A DNA stretch of 64,000 bases from positions 2,441,001 through 2,505,000 of the forward strand of contig NC_058063.1 of the NCBI RefSeq assembly GCF_020085105.1, written 5' to 3'. Numbering within the stretch: position 1 is the stretch's first letter; each line of letters starts with the position of its first letter. The DNA comes from Siniperca chuatsi (lineage: Eukaryota; Chordata; Actinopteri; Centrarchiformes; Sinipercidae). A program made the position numbers and the translations under genes. A model generated the notes under the pieces. That model did no database searches and was not told the origin of the DNA. It worked only from the letters and a program-made list of their open reading frames with translations. This document shows, in pieces, positions 33,084-43,714 of this stretch.

Positions 33084-36000
33084 TCACTGTTGGACCGGGC
33101 GGGCTTGTACAGTGACCACTGGCTGAGAGGGACAGAAAACAAGGAAAAGAACAAATTTAAGCCGAGGAATGGTTGACTGCTACAATCAAAGTTCCTGTAA
33201 ATAATTTTCTTTGTAAAGATCTTCACTTTTGTAGGGCCTAATGAAACTCTGTTTAGGGTTCCAAACTCTGTCGTGCCGGCCCTGCTTGGAAGATACAACA
33301 GTCCTTTTCAGTCGTCTTTCTTTTTCTAGTGTGGTTGTTACATATTTAATCATTAGTAGTAAATCCTGTAAGTCATACAGAGGACCTCCATGATGGAACC
33401 AGACTTAGTTGCTAGATTTGTGACACAACTAGAAAATCTTTGCCTTTGTATTGGTACAGCTATCGTCAGCGTTTACTCACCATTTTGGGAGCCGGCGAGC
33501 AGCAGTTGGTCACCTTGCAGCAGTAGGTGGCCAGAGTGCCGGAGATGGCCAACAGAGTGACCTGAATGACCATGTACTCAGCATAAAAGTGGGACTGGGT
33601 GCTCTGTAAGTGGGATAATATTTGCATAAATGATGTTTGGACTGAATAAAGAAAGATTAAAGAAAATAAAAGAATGAAAAGCGTGAAGACATATGATGTA
33701 TGGCATTAAAATGGTACATTTTCAAGTGTAACATTTTACGTGAAATTTTAAGTGCTTCGATGGCTTACACTCTGGCACTTTCACATGTCAATTAAATGTC
33801 AGTTGACATTTCAGCTGCTTGATTCTGTTACTGTTCAACTCACATCAAGTGCTTTCATCTCGCACTTGAACTGTTTTCATCTCATACTCTTCAAATGAGG
33901 GTTCTGCTTTCAGTGCTTACATCTCAGTTGATATTTCAAAATGTATCAGATTTGATAGGTAAACTGTAAGAAATGAAAGGATAATTCTGTTTTGTTATAA
34001 TTTGGATCTTATTCTTGTAGTTTTGGTCACCATTCTGTCAGTAAAACATTTAAAATGTGAGATGTGATAGTATAATAGTATAATGAGAACCTAAAGTCAC
34101 TCATTCACTTATAATGAAATGAACACAACATTCTTAAAATCATAACAGTGAATTACTGTTGCTTCCTCTTCATGTGCCAGATTTTAAAGGTAACTTTGAA
34201 TGTACAGTATGTAAAAAAGATTGGAATACATTGTGTTATAACCCATCACTAAACAGCAACACAATTTCATTATTTACCTTATCCAACTCTAAAACATGAA
34301 GATATTGTTCTCATAAAGAGCAAACAGTTATACCTCACCTCAATCAAATAGCAGGTTTCGCCATAATGGAGTGTGGCGTTGTCATAGAAATAATTGTGGC
34401 AGTAAGAGGGCAAACGATCCATATTCAACAGAGTACAGATTATGTTGAAGATGGAGGCGCCACAGGCCACGATCTCCATCCCCAAACAGGCCCTCAGCTG
34501 ACAGACAGAAAAAACAGGAGATACAACTTTAAAAAATCAGTTTTCTTTAAAATGACTTGTTTGGTTCTACAAGACATTTACAGAAGTAAATTCACAACTA
34601 TTTAGAATTGTCACTGCTGGATTGGCATGTTAGGGACCCAGGGCAAATTTGCTATTGCACGCAGCCCAGCATCACTCTCATCTGCAGCTGATGAATTTTC
34701 CCCCGTGTATCGAGCTTCTCTTCCCTGGTCCTTTACTAAATGATCCTAGTCTATTCCTGCCAGCCATGTCTGCTTGTATTCGCTGAATCTGTCCACAATT
34801 GGACAAGTCCATTGATGGGGTCAGTGGACTTGTGTAACAACCGGCTCTCCCAGTGACTCATCTCACTCATCTTATAGAGGAAGTGGCAGAGACGGAGAGC
34901 ACTTCTTTTTTTTTTTTTGAGGCAACAGAGTCTTAATTTCTCATGGCAGACATTTTGATATGTTCTGGTAGTTTCTCCTTGCTGTTCTGAAGGCAGCAGG
35001 CCTGGATCTGTATTTGGTAGTTGTTATTATATTTTGCTTATTGGTGATCATTTTGGCGTCTCCTCTCTAGCCAGGTAACTCACCGTTGGCAGATGAAGGT
35101 TCTGTGCAGCTATAGCTACACTCCCAGCTAGTATCACCTGTGGAGAGAGCACAAAGTTTGGAAGTTCACCAGTTCGCGGCACACTCACAAAAAGCTAAAA
35201 AATGCCTGCTGTGGGGAAAATTACAAACAATGACAGTCCCAACATTTTGACCAGTAGGAATGAAAAAGTCTGAAAGGCAACTGTACCACATTCTGAGAGC
35301 TGTTGATTAGGAGTGAGTGATATGGATAAAATCCACTATCAAGGTATATGTAATTTTATATCATGATATGGATACTCAGTTGATTAAGTGTTCATGAAGA
35401 AAATAGCCTGACGAGAATATTATTAGTATAGGCCTACCTGTCATGATAAAACAGTTTATATTGGCCTCTGTGGCTCTGGAGGAGCTTTGTCTGAGAAAAT
35501 AACCCTGTTGATATGTATTGGTTCGTCACTGCAACGACAACAATAGCTACTTTTCCTGGGGCTCAGATAAATATATTTACAATACAATGTGTAGCTCTCT
35601 TAATCACTATCACATCTTTTAAGAGCCAAACAAGTCCCATATTTAGCTGCTCCATTTTATTAAAAGTGTAAAAAGAATGAGTCTTAATTTAAAAAATGTG
35701 CTGTATTCCTTTCTGCAGTCAAAAAACCTGGTAATGAATTGCATGCCACCATCGCTCGACACCAGACTGTCCTCTGTACTAAACTAGTACTAAATGCGGG
35801 CAATAAATATGACCCTCAGAAGTTTGCCTAGTAAAATAATGATGTCTGTAAAGTCTGAACAGTTTTCTAGAAAGTACCTTTGTAGTTCTAGTTATAATGA
35901 TATCTCTTAAAAAAGACAGAACAGAGCGGTGCACCCGGTATTTACTGTGGCTCCTGTTGCTCTACGTGAGCGGCTTTGTTCTGCGCTACCTGTAACCTAC

Positions 36001-37318
36001 GCATGGACAGTATGTGACAACAGCATCAGGGTTATATGAGCTTCGTCTGACAACTTTCTAATTGAAAGCCTGCGTTACAAACTGGAAGTGTGGACTTTGA
36101 CAGATGAGTTTTTACCATTCAGATGGTGACGGTGCCACTGGTTGCATTATGGGAATTGGCGGATGCAGTGTTTTTGGAGTTTGACCCACACTAGAGACTA
36201 AAAGTCAGCCTCTGCTGCTTTGATTTTGACCATTCTGTGTTCAATCTGTCTCAGACAAGTACAATACTAAATCGCTGGACTGCCCCTTTAAATACCTGAG
36301 GAATCACACTAATTCATCATGGTGGAAAAATCACATGCTGACTTTGCAACATTGCTTATGGTTAATTACTGTGTCTGTGTGTGCGTGTGTATGGTAGCAC
36401 CTATTTCCTGAACAGTTGGTTACATATGTGAGATTCCAGATCTTATTGTGTTGATGTTTAATGTGCGTCGGGTGTATGCTTCATGAATTCATTTTCTGCA
36501 TTTTACTCATGCTTATATTCTTGCATTTATGTCACCTATGCTCTCATGTTCATGCCTATATTTTTATTTTTTGTCTTTCAATGTAAAGCACATTGAGTTT
36601 ACTTGTAATGAAATGTGCTATACAAATAAAATTGCCATTGTCATTGCCTGCAATGACCTAATGTAACCAGAGCTATTAAAGGGAGAAGATGCTATTTTAT
36701 TGTCTCATATATATTTTCATATTACCCAACCCTACTGTTGATCTAAGTTATAATATTTGATTTATCCATGTGCTTACCAGCAGAGATGAAATGAAGAAAG
36801 ATATGCCAGTCTTATACCTCAGGTCTTTGGCCATAAACACACTCTCACATGTGATCTGAAACACACTCAGGCCAATCTGAGTGATCTGGGACAGCAGAGA
36901 GAATACTTTCTATTAAGATCGCAAGGTAAGCCCTGGTAAGTGTAGTTCTAAACACTCACTCACGCATACACACACACACACACACACACACACTGACACA
37001 CACTGTACCCCAAGAGCTTTAGGTTCAGCCTCCAGGTACTTCTGTTTCCTGTGGACGTCTCTCTGGAAGGTGACTGTGACCAGAGGACTCTGAGCAAGGC
37101 TGGTGCCTTCCTCCGCAGCTGCTGCTTCATCTGAGACAGCTGAGCAGAAACAGTGCGATGGAAAAGAGATGTGCAGCGGAAGTCAGTTAGTCAGGCAGAA
37201 CACAACATCTGGATTCCATCTCTTTGGACAAACAACATGGATCCTCATGGGCAGTTCCCTCACTGTTAACTCAAAGCTATGCAATAATGTATCAACAAAG
37301 CGTCTTTTTACCTGCCAT
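33084..37318 (-). CDS. Four-pass MS4A/CD20-like membrane protein, 7 coding exons
   Basis: Probably a member of the MS4A/TMEM176 (CD20-like) four-transmembrane family; the exact orthologue is not recognised. Minus-strand exons: 37318-37312, 37139-37009, 36885-36778, 35137-35084, 34497-34339, 33603-33481 and 33122-33084. All sites are GT/AG and phases join, giving 206 aa. Cytosolic N-terminus 1-45 is Ala/Glu-rich then basic. Membrane spans are about 47-66 (ITQIGLSVFQITCESVF), 74-96, 102-126 (ACLGMEIVACGASIFNII) and 164-182. The loop between spans 3 and 4 has Cys133 and Cys149 and an N-glycosylation site at Asn140 (NAT), so it should face outside. A Cys-rich patch follows span 4 (CCKVTNCC), possibly palmitoylated. 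ALGITQIGL before span 1 and the ACLGM motif fit MS4A proteins. The first coding exon is only ATGGCAG. Confidence 0.82.
35870..36300. repeat. Dispersed repeat in ms4a-like intron 3 (related to 53150-53520)
   Basis: Shares 'gtttttggagtttgaccc', 'gactaaaagtca' and 'gcctctgctgctt' in the same order with 53340-53440. Diverged and non-coding; class unknown. Confidence 0.55.
36360..36660 (+). mobile_element. L2-like LINE 3' end in ms4a-like intron 3
   Basis: Ends 'atgtaaagcacattgagttt...gctatacaaataaaattgcc', the recurring 3' end of L2-type elements and their SINE partners (AATAAA plus short tandem tail). The 5' limit is approximate. Confidence 0.55.
36969..36993. repeat. (CA)n microsatellite
   Basis: About 12 CA units in ms4a-like intron 2, 15 bases from the exon 2 donor. 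Confidence 0.7.
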
Positions 37319-39390
37319 GCTCACTATCAGTCCGCTAGAAGTTCACGAACAGATGCCTTCCCTTTTTGTACGTCTTTCTGGAGCGATCCCAGTCTGCAGG
37401 TCGGACGTTTTGCGACGACTTTCTGGATCTGGGTGATCGAGGTCCGCCCCGCGTCTGTCACTGCAACATGACTCCTGCTGCACATTCCTTTTAGTCCCCA
37501 GGCCAGCTGTTTCAAACGGGGAGCAGGGTTGGCCAAATGCTGCCTAACTACCATCACTTCCACGTCTCCCAGCATTTGCTGTCATTTAGCACAAACAGCT
37601 GCTCTAAAGCACTTATCGGACCAGATATTGTAATTTGTTCAACATGATACAGCGGATACATATTTCCCTTATAATAACCGTACCTCTTCTTAATTCATGC
37701 GAAACTCACTTCGAATTATTTCACATTAATAAACTATGAATTACCAAATGAGAATGATAAAGGAATATGGAATACAGTTATGTTATATATGAAGGGAACA
37801 AATATAATTGAATTAATCTGGTTGAATAGATAACATGATAGATATGGACTAATGAATTGTAGTGTGAGTTAATGAATTGTAAGCCAGGCACTGAAAAACT
37901 GAACCAGATGTCCATAATGGCATAATGTAAAGCATTGTTTTTTGAGAGAGAACGAAAAGAAATGTTATTGCTTAATTCTCAGAAACAGGGTGTGTGTTTT
38001 GGTGTGTTTTCCTAGTTGTATCAGTGGCTTGTCTAACTTTACATAGGTGTAATTTTATGTAATTGTAATTTGTGATGTAGGTTTTTGTATTTAAATAAAA
38101 TTATTACAAATAATTAAATAAATAAGAAACTATTACTGTGTAAATCATGCACAAAGGGTATACCAAATCCACTCATTAGCTTCTATTTAACAACAAAAAC
38201 CCATGTTACTAATTGAACTTTAAGAAACATGTTAAGCCAGTTATTCAGTCCTGTTATTTTCATCTAGGAAACATTGCCAACCCTTCTTGTCTGTCTAACA
38301 GCTGGAACAAATCATCTATTGTTTTGTCTCCTCTCATAATGAGTACTGTGACAGACTGCAGTCTAAAGCCAAGCAGCTACAGCATGATTGCAGTTAGATC
38401 AAAATGTATTTATTTTTGCTGTCCTGGGGTCTGTTACGCCAAATTTGCAACACGAGATCATTTCTTAATTTCTCATTTTGACACATTTCGCTAATCACAA
38501 CAAAAGCCACACTTGCAACCCCAAGTACGGTCATGTGACTCGCAAATTTCTCTGCAATTTGTGAATGGCAGTCTTCTGTGAAACGTGGCTCTGACCCTAT
38601 TTGCCATCTGTGTGTGAGCAGTGCTCGCGAATCACTTTTGTGAAACGGCCATTTGCTCCTGGATTATTGAGATCAGCAAAGTGTTTTCAGTGTCATCTCA
38701 GGCTTATTGACTGTATTCTCAGAGGCGTTTTATTGATGCACCATTGCCCTGATTTTAACTTATCTTTATTATTAAATTATTAAACTTATCACGTTTTGCT
38801 TGTCTTTGATTTAAATATTTATTCAAATGCTTTTTATTCTTTTTTTGTTTTTATTTTTAAACTCGGAAGCACTTTGTAATCCTTTTTTTAGAAAATGCTT
38901 CATAAATGATAAATTACTTACTTGATCTTTGCTACTTATGATGGTGATAGGCAAGTACAAGGGCTGAGTGCAGTGCACCCTCCTCATACCTCAAAACTCT
39001 TAGCAGATATAAACCTTTATTTGAGCTTCAGAAACTCTCAGTGTTTACATGGGGACATTACATTTTCAGTGCAAATTCTAAATCTTCCTTAGTAAAACAG
39101 GATAAATAAATGAATGTGTGAGCTTCAGTTGTGAAAAAAGAACGTAAGGAGCAATACTACAATTTACAAATACTCTTTTGTGCACTCTGTGTAATATACA
39201 AGGGCGTTTTCTTACTAAAGTCTCTGCAGTCAAAGATGAAAGTATATATATATAAAATTATAAGGTAGGGTTAGTGCATTAAGGGTTATAGTACATAGAA
39301 ATGTATTTGTTTTGTTATACTAGAAAGCACAGTAACCAATTTTATCATATCTGCTATTTGCTAGATTTATTTAAATGTATAAGAAGACTA

Positions 39391-39393
<3 letters not shown>
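37319..39393. other. Gene-free stretch upstream of the ms4a-like gene
   Basis: The first 260 bases are probably promoter and 5' UTR of the ms4a-like gene. An 82-codon open frame there (minus, 37575-37327) stops before the chosen ATG and shows no domain. The rest (37700-39390) is AT-rich with nothing recognised. Confidence 0.45.
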
Positions 39394-39469
<76 letters not shown>

Positions 39470-39485
39470 ATATATATATATATAT
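39394..39485. repeat. (TA)n microsatellite, left
   Basis: About 90 bases of nearly pure TA with rare G substitutions. It borders the left side of the LINE remnant below. Confidence 0.85.
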
Positions 39486-39487
39486 TT

Positions 39488-40794
39488 GTTCTAACATCCG
39501 CAAGCAGCTACTGCATTCCCAGCTAGAGATTGATGAGGTACGACAAACATGCTTCGGCAAGGGGGAGCCAGGATGACAGGTCAGGGGGGAGATATCATCA
39601 TCATCATCCCCACACTCTGAGATTGGGTACCAAGCACCACTAACAAGCCCTTACGGCACAGACTCACTTAACACAAGGGCGACTGACCTGAGATTAAAGA
39701 TCATGACCAAGCTGGACCCCCAATTACAACGATCACGACTGTGCCAAGGCTGAGTGACAAACTGCCCTCTGAAAGTCTGCTAGAAGATGTCAATGCAGCA
39801 CTACATACTATCTCTACTAAGACCATAACTGAGACCAATGAGCTGATATATGCCACAGCAACAGTGATCCTAGAGATGCTTGGCTACAAGATGAACACCC
39901 ACAGCCACAAACAGCATTATCGCCCATAGAGGAGAAGGCTAGAGGCCTGGTGGAGCAACCATCAGTCACCTCTTCTACATGGATGACATCAAGCTGTATG
40001 CCAGGAATGAACGAGACATCAACTCACTGATCCACACTACCAGGATCCACAGCAACAACATCGGAATGTCGTTCAGACTGGACAGGTGCGGTCGGATGGT
40101 ATCATAAAGAGGGTAAATGATCAGAACCGGGGGGGTTCAACTACCAGAAGGCAACACTGCAGGCAAACGGAAACCATGAGGAGGCAGCAAGGCAGTCAGC
40201 CACAGCCAAACACCTACACAGAGTAAGGCAGGTCCTGAAAAGTCAGCTGAATGGGAAGAACAAGATCCGAGCCATCAACACATACGGCCTGCCAGTCATC
40301 AGATACCCCGCTGGTATAATAAACTGGCCAGAGATAGAGCCATAACCAAGTGGCTGGCTTAGTGCACAGGGACATCTGCCATGAGTATGGGCTGGAAGTA
40401 CCAAGGTCAAAGAGGAAGACACCTCCTAAGGTAGTGAATGACCGGGCTAAGAGTCTGTGGGACTTCCAGATCCAGACTGACTGACTGGTGATGGCTGACC
40501 AACCGGACATCGTGTTGATCGACAAACAGCAGAAGAAGGCAGCGGTGATAGAAGTAGCAATCCCAAGCGACAGCAACATCTAGAAGAAGGAACATGAGAA
40601 GCTCGAAAAATACCACGGGCTGAAAGAGGAGCCAGAGATGTGGAGAGTAAAAGCAACAGGGGTGCCAGTGGTAATCGGGGCACTGGGGGCTGTGACCCCC
40701 AAACTGAGAGGGTGGCTCCAGCAGATTCCAAGTACAACATCTGAAGTCTCTGTCCAGCTAAGATACTGCGCAGAACCCTCAAACTCCCAGGCCC

Positions 40795-40795
<1 letters not shown>
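39488..40795 (+). mobile_element. Remnant LINE with restriction-like endonuclease (R2/NeSL-type)
   Basis: Plus-strand frames with stops show an N-terminal segment (39730-39930: ETNELIYATATVILEMLGYK), then directly the RT catalytic block HLFYMDDIKLYARNERD (39967-40020), a post-RT part (40220-40330: KNKIRAINTYGLPVIRYPAG), and a C-terminal nuclease-like part (40370-40590: WDFQIQTD, then QPDIVLIDKQQKKAAVIEVAIP). PD...VIEVAIP with Lys fits a PD-(D/E)XK restriction-like endonuclease, as in R2/NeSL-clade LINEs. Domains between these blocks are missing, so it is internally deleted and dead. It is bounded on both sides by TA repeats. Confidence 0.72.

Positions 40796-40797
<2 letters not shown>

Positions 40798-40877
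<80 letters not shown>
40798..40877. repeat. (TA)n microsatellite, right
   Basis: 80 bases of uninterrupted TA followed by a short TG tract. Directly joins the 3' end of the LINE remnant ('caggcccatgta'). Confidence 0.9.
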
Positions 40878-40878
<1 letters not shown>

Positions 40879-43714
40879 TGTGTGTGTGTGTGTGCCATTT
40901 TCTGCATATATATAATTTTATTTAATTCATTGTGTCACCCCCACTTCTGAAACCAAACCTACGCCCTTGGTAATATATAAAATATATTATCGGCTTAGTA
41001 TGCTTCTTTCTTATTATGATTATATGCTGTATATACAGTACATACTGTACATATGAATATCTATACTGTACTGTTTGACATATAAACTGATAGTATGTAT
41101 TGTAAGTACAATCTTAATCTACAAACACTCTCCTAGTTACTGTAACTGCTGTGTAACTGACACATTAATATCTCCCTCTGAAATGTAGCGTAGTAGAAGT
41201 ATACAGTAGGTTAAATGGAAATAATCAGTGAGTAAAATATTTAGTGATCTTAAGATTGACTACTAAAGACAAATCAAACATCTGCTGTGGAGGCTGCAGA
41301 TCAAACACACACACATTTAGAAATACATCAGGCTTTATTGGCACAGGAAGTTAACAGCTAAAAGTGCTCACACACCGTGGATAACTGTACATATAGTAAG
41401 GTCCCTCATTTCTGTTCACTTCCTAACTTCACAGCATCACCTGATGGATGAAATTTGGAACTGCAGCTGTGAGCAGCTGGTCTGATCCTTCAAATCAATT
41501 ACTGTACAATTCTACAACTACTACTCTTTAAACCTACTGCAGAAGCTGACAGTCACTGAGGGACATTTACACAGGGACGGACTGAATCGATAACATCACA
41601 TCCAGACAGCCTACTCCTCCTGCCATGCCACTTTTTACTGTATCAACACAAGCACAGCGAGTATTACTAAAGGTAAATCTAGCATACTTTTCAGAATTCT
41701 TAAAGGTTCAGTTCACACACACACAAAAACAAAACATTTTCTCACCTACCTCTGGTGGTATTTAACTATGTTTGGTTTGGTTTTATTTGTCTAGGTTCTG
41801 AGATATCTGCCTTTGAGATTTCTGCTTCCACCCCAAAACATTGGAGGTGTACAGCATTGAAAAATTATTTTTGAAAAACTCATCAGCAGCTTGTTTTTCC
41901 AGAAACAACGTCACGGTTACTCTGATAAAATAGGAGAATATAAGAAATAGGAGTCACTATTCAGTTTTCAGATGTAATTTTTCAATGCTTTGAGAAGCAC
42001 AAATGAAATTCCATTCACCTTCATTGTATTAAAGTATCAAAACCTGAGCACATAAAACTGAAACCACCTGCATGGCCAGATACCACTAGAGGTATGGGAG
42101 AAAATGTGTGTCTTTAAAATTTGGGTAAACTGACCCTTAAACATGAAGCTAGGATTTGGGGATTAGAAAAAATGCGATATGATCGAAAGCAACAAAACAG
42201 CTACTAAATGGACATTTTGATGGGATTGTTTTCTAAACAGTATAATGTTTCTTTGTTATGTCCACTTAGGTGCATTAATGCACAACACAATCAGTCTGTC
42301 AGTTTTGCATATTTAAAAGGACCAGTTCGACATTTGGGGAAATACGCTTTTTTGCTTTCTTGTCGCGTTAGATAAGATCCATACCGCTCTCATATCTGTC
42401 CATTATATGTGCAGCTAGAGCCAGGAGACAGTTATCTTAGCTTAGCATAAAGACAGGGGAAACAGCTAAAAAGCAAATGAACCTTTTTCCCAAAATTTTG
42501 AACTATTCCTTTAAGGCAGTATAGAGTAGACTTGGTGGGGGAGGAGAGATGGACTCCTGAGATGTGATGAATGTATAAACCATTAAAAATCTAATCAGGA
42601 TCAGACTAAACTCATTACTGACCCACATGGATTGTCCATCCCTGTATATATTTATGAAAACACAGCATAAGCTACAGTATGAAAAAGACAAAGGTAATTA
42701 GTTGGGACAGCAATCAGTGCAATTATTGTTGACCAGGTAGGACAAACAACTATATTATTTTCCCTTTGTGCTTATTAATGATGCAAACACACTCAGTATA
42801 ATCACCTGTAAAGTTAGTGATTAGATTACTTCCCTTCTATTTAAAAAATAAAATCCCTGGATGACAGAATACACAAGATCTGATTCAAATTAATAACAAA
42901 ACACTTAAACACACAATCCTACAAAAATGAAGAGAAATTTAAATGGAATTTATCCTGTATTTGCTGAGACAAGCTGTGTATAATTTAGATAGAACACATG
43001 GTAAAATCTGACTTAACTTTATTTTACTTCACGTATCCACTGCTCAGTGAGAGTATAATGTGACTTTAGACTGATAAAAGGAGTCAATGTTAACCTCTTG
43101 TTAAAAACTGAATATAGAATGACATAATTATCACAGTACTTACCACTAATACACTGGCTGTCTATGGGAAAAAAATAACCTGAACTGATTCTAATGAGAC
43201 ATTTTGGTCAGTTTTTACAAGAATCTATGAAGATGTCAGTCTGTATAGACGTGTCATTATTAACATCATCATTTTTAGTGTCCCAAGATGGAGCTCTAAT
43301 TGGCCAGTCATCCGCCAACACATAATAGTTGGCCAATAATGCAATTATTAATTCAGCATTTAAAGACAGAATAGAGGGATTCATCTGCAAATTGAATTAT
43401 CTTTTTATCATTAATTTCTTACTTTGAATTTATCAATACAACTTTTAAATGCTAATTTGATTAATCAATTTATAATAGCATTTAAATGGGCCAATTTATT
43501 AATTGCTTACAATCAATCACTTCTAAGATCTACACTTATTCCAGTGGCACACTCCAGCCTCTATAACTGGGACTTTAACAGTAAATTATGTAAACCAAGA
43601 CATAAAAGGACAGAAAAATGGGAGGTTTTAGTGGAAGTGCCCTTTAGCCCCTGAGAAAGATCACAGCCTCACTGACTTTGGTGTATAATGGGAGTGACCT
43701 CTGCCCAGCCTCCC
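40878..43714. other. Gene-free stretch with small repeats
   Basis: No exon was supported. Bases 41325-41400 ('ggctttattggcacaggaag' onward) look like an old 3' end of the LINE family at 8790. 41165-41240 has a fragment of the TTCCACCACTG-ended repeat. A MITE is listed at 42317. The right end should hold the cd68-like 3' UTR. Confidence 0.45.
42317..42511. mobile_element. Complete MITE, PIF/Harbinger-like
   Basis: 195 bp beginning AAGGACCAGTTCGACATTTG and ending CAAAATTTTGAACTATTCCTT, which are imperfect inverted repeats. It is flanked by TAA on both sides (42314-42316 and 42512-42514). A TWA duplication is the PIF/Harbinger habit. The core contains 'cttagcttagcataaagac' but no coding sequence. 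Confidence 0.72.

Noticed and set aside
37103-37471. 122-codon plus-strand open frame
   Set aside because: It overlaps exons 1-2 of the minus-strand ms4a-like gene in antisense and shows no domain.
37327-37575. Minus-strand 82-codon frame as the start of the ms4a-like gene
   Set aside because: It reaches a stop before any donor that fits the phase of exon 2. The later ATGGCAG/GTAAAA gives an exact join. It is probably 5' UTR or flank.
39301-39576. Ile/Tyr-repeat proteins on both strands
   Set aside because: They are translations of the TA microsatellite.
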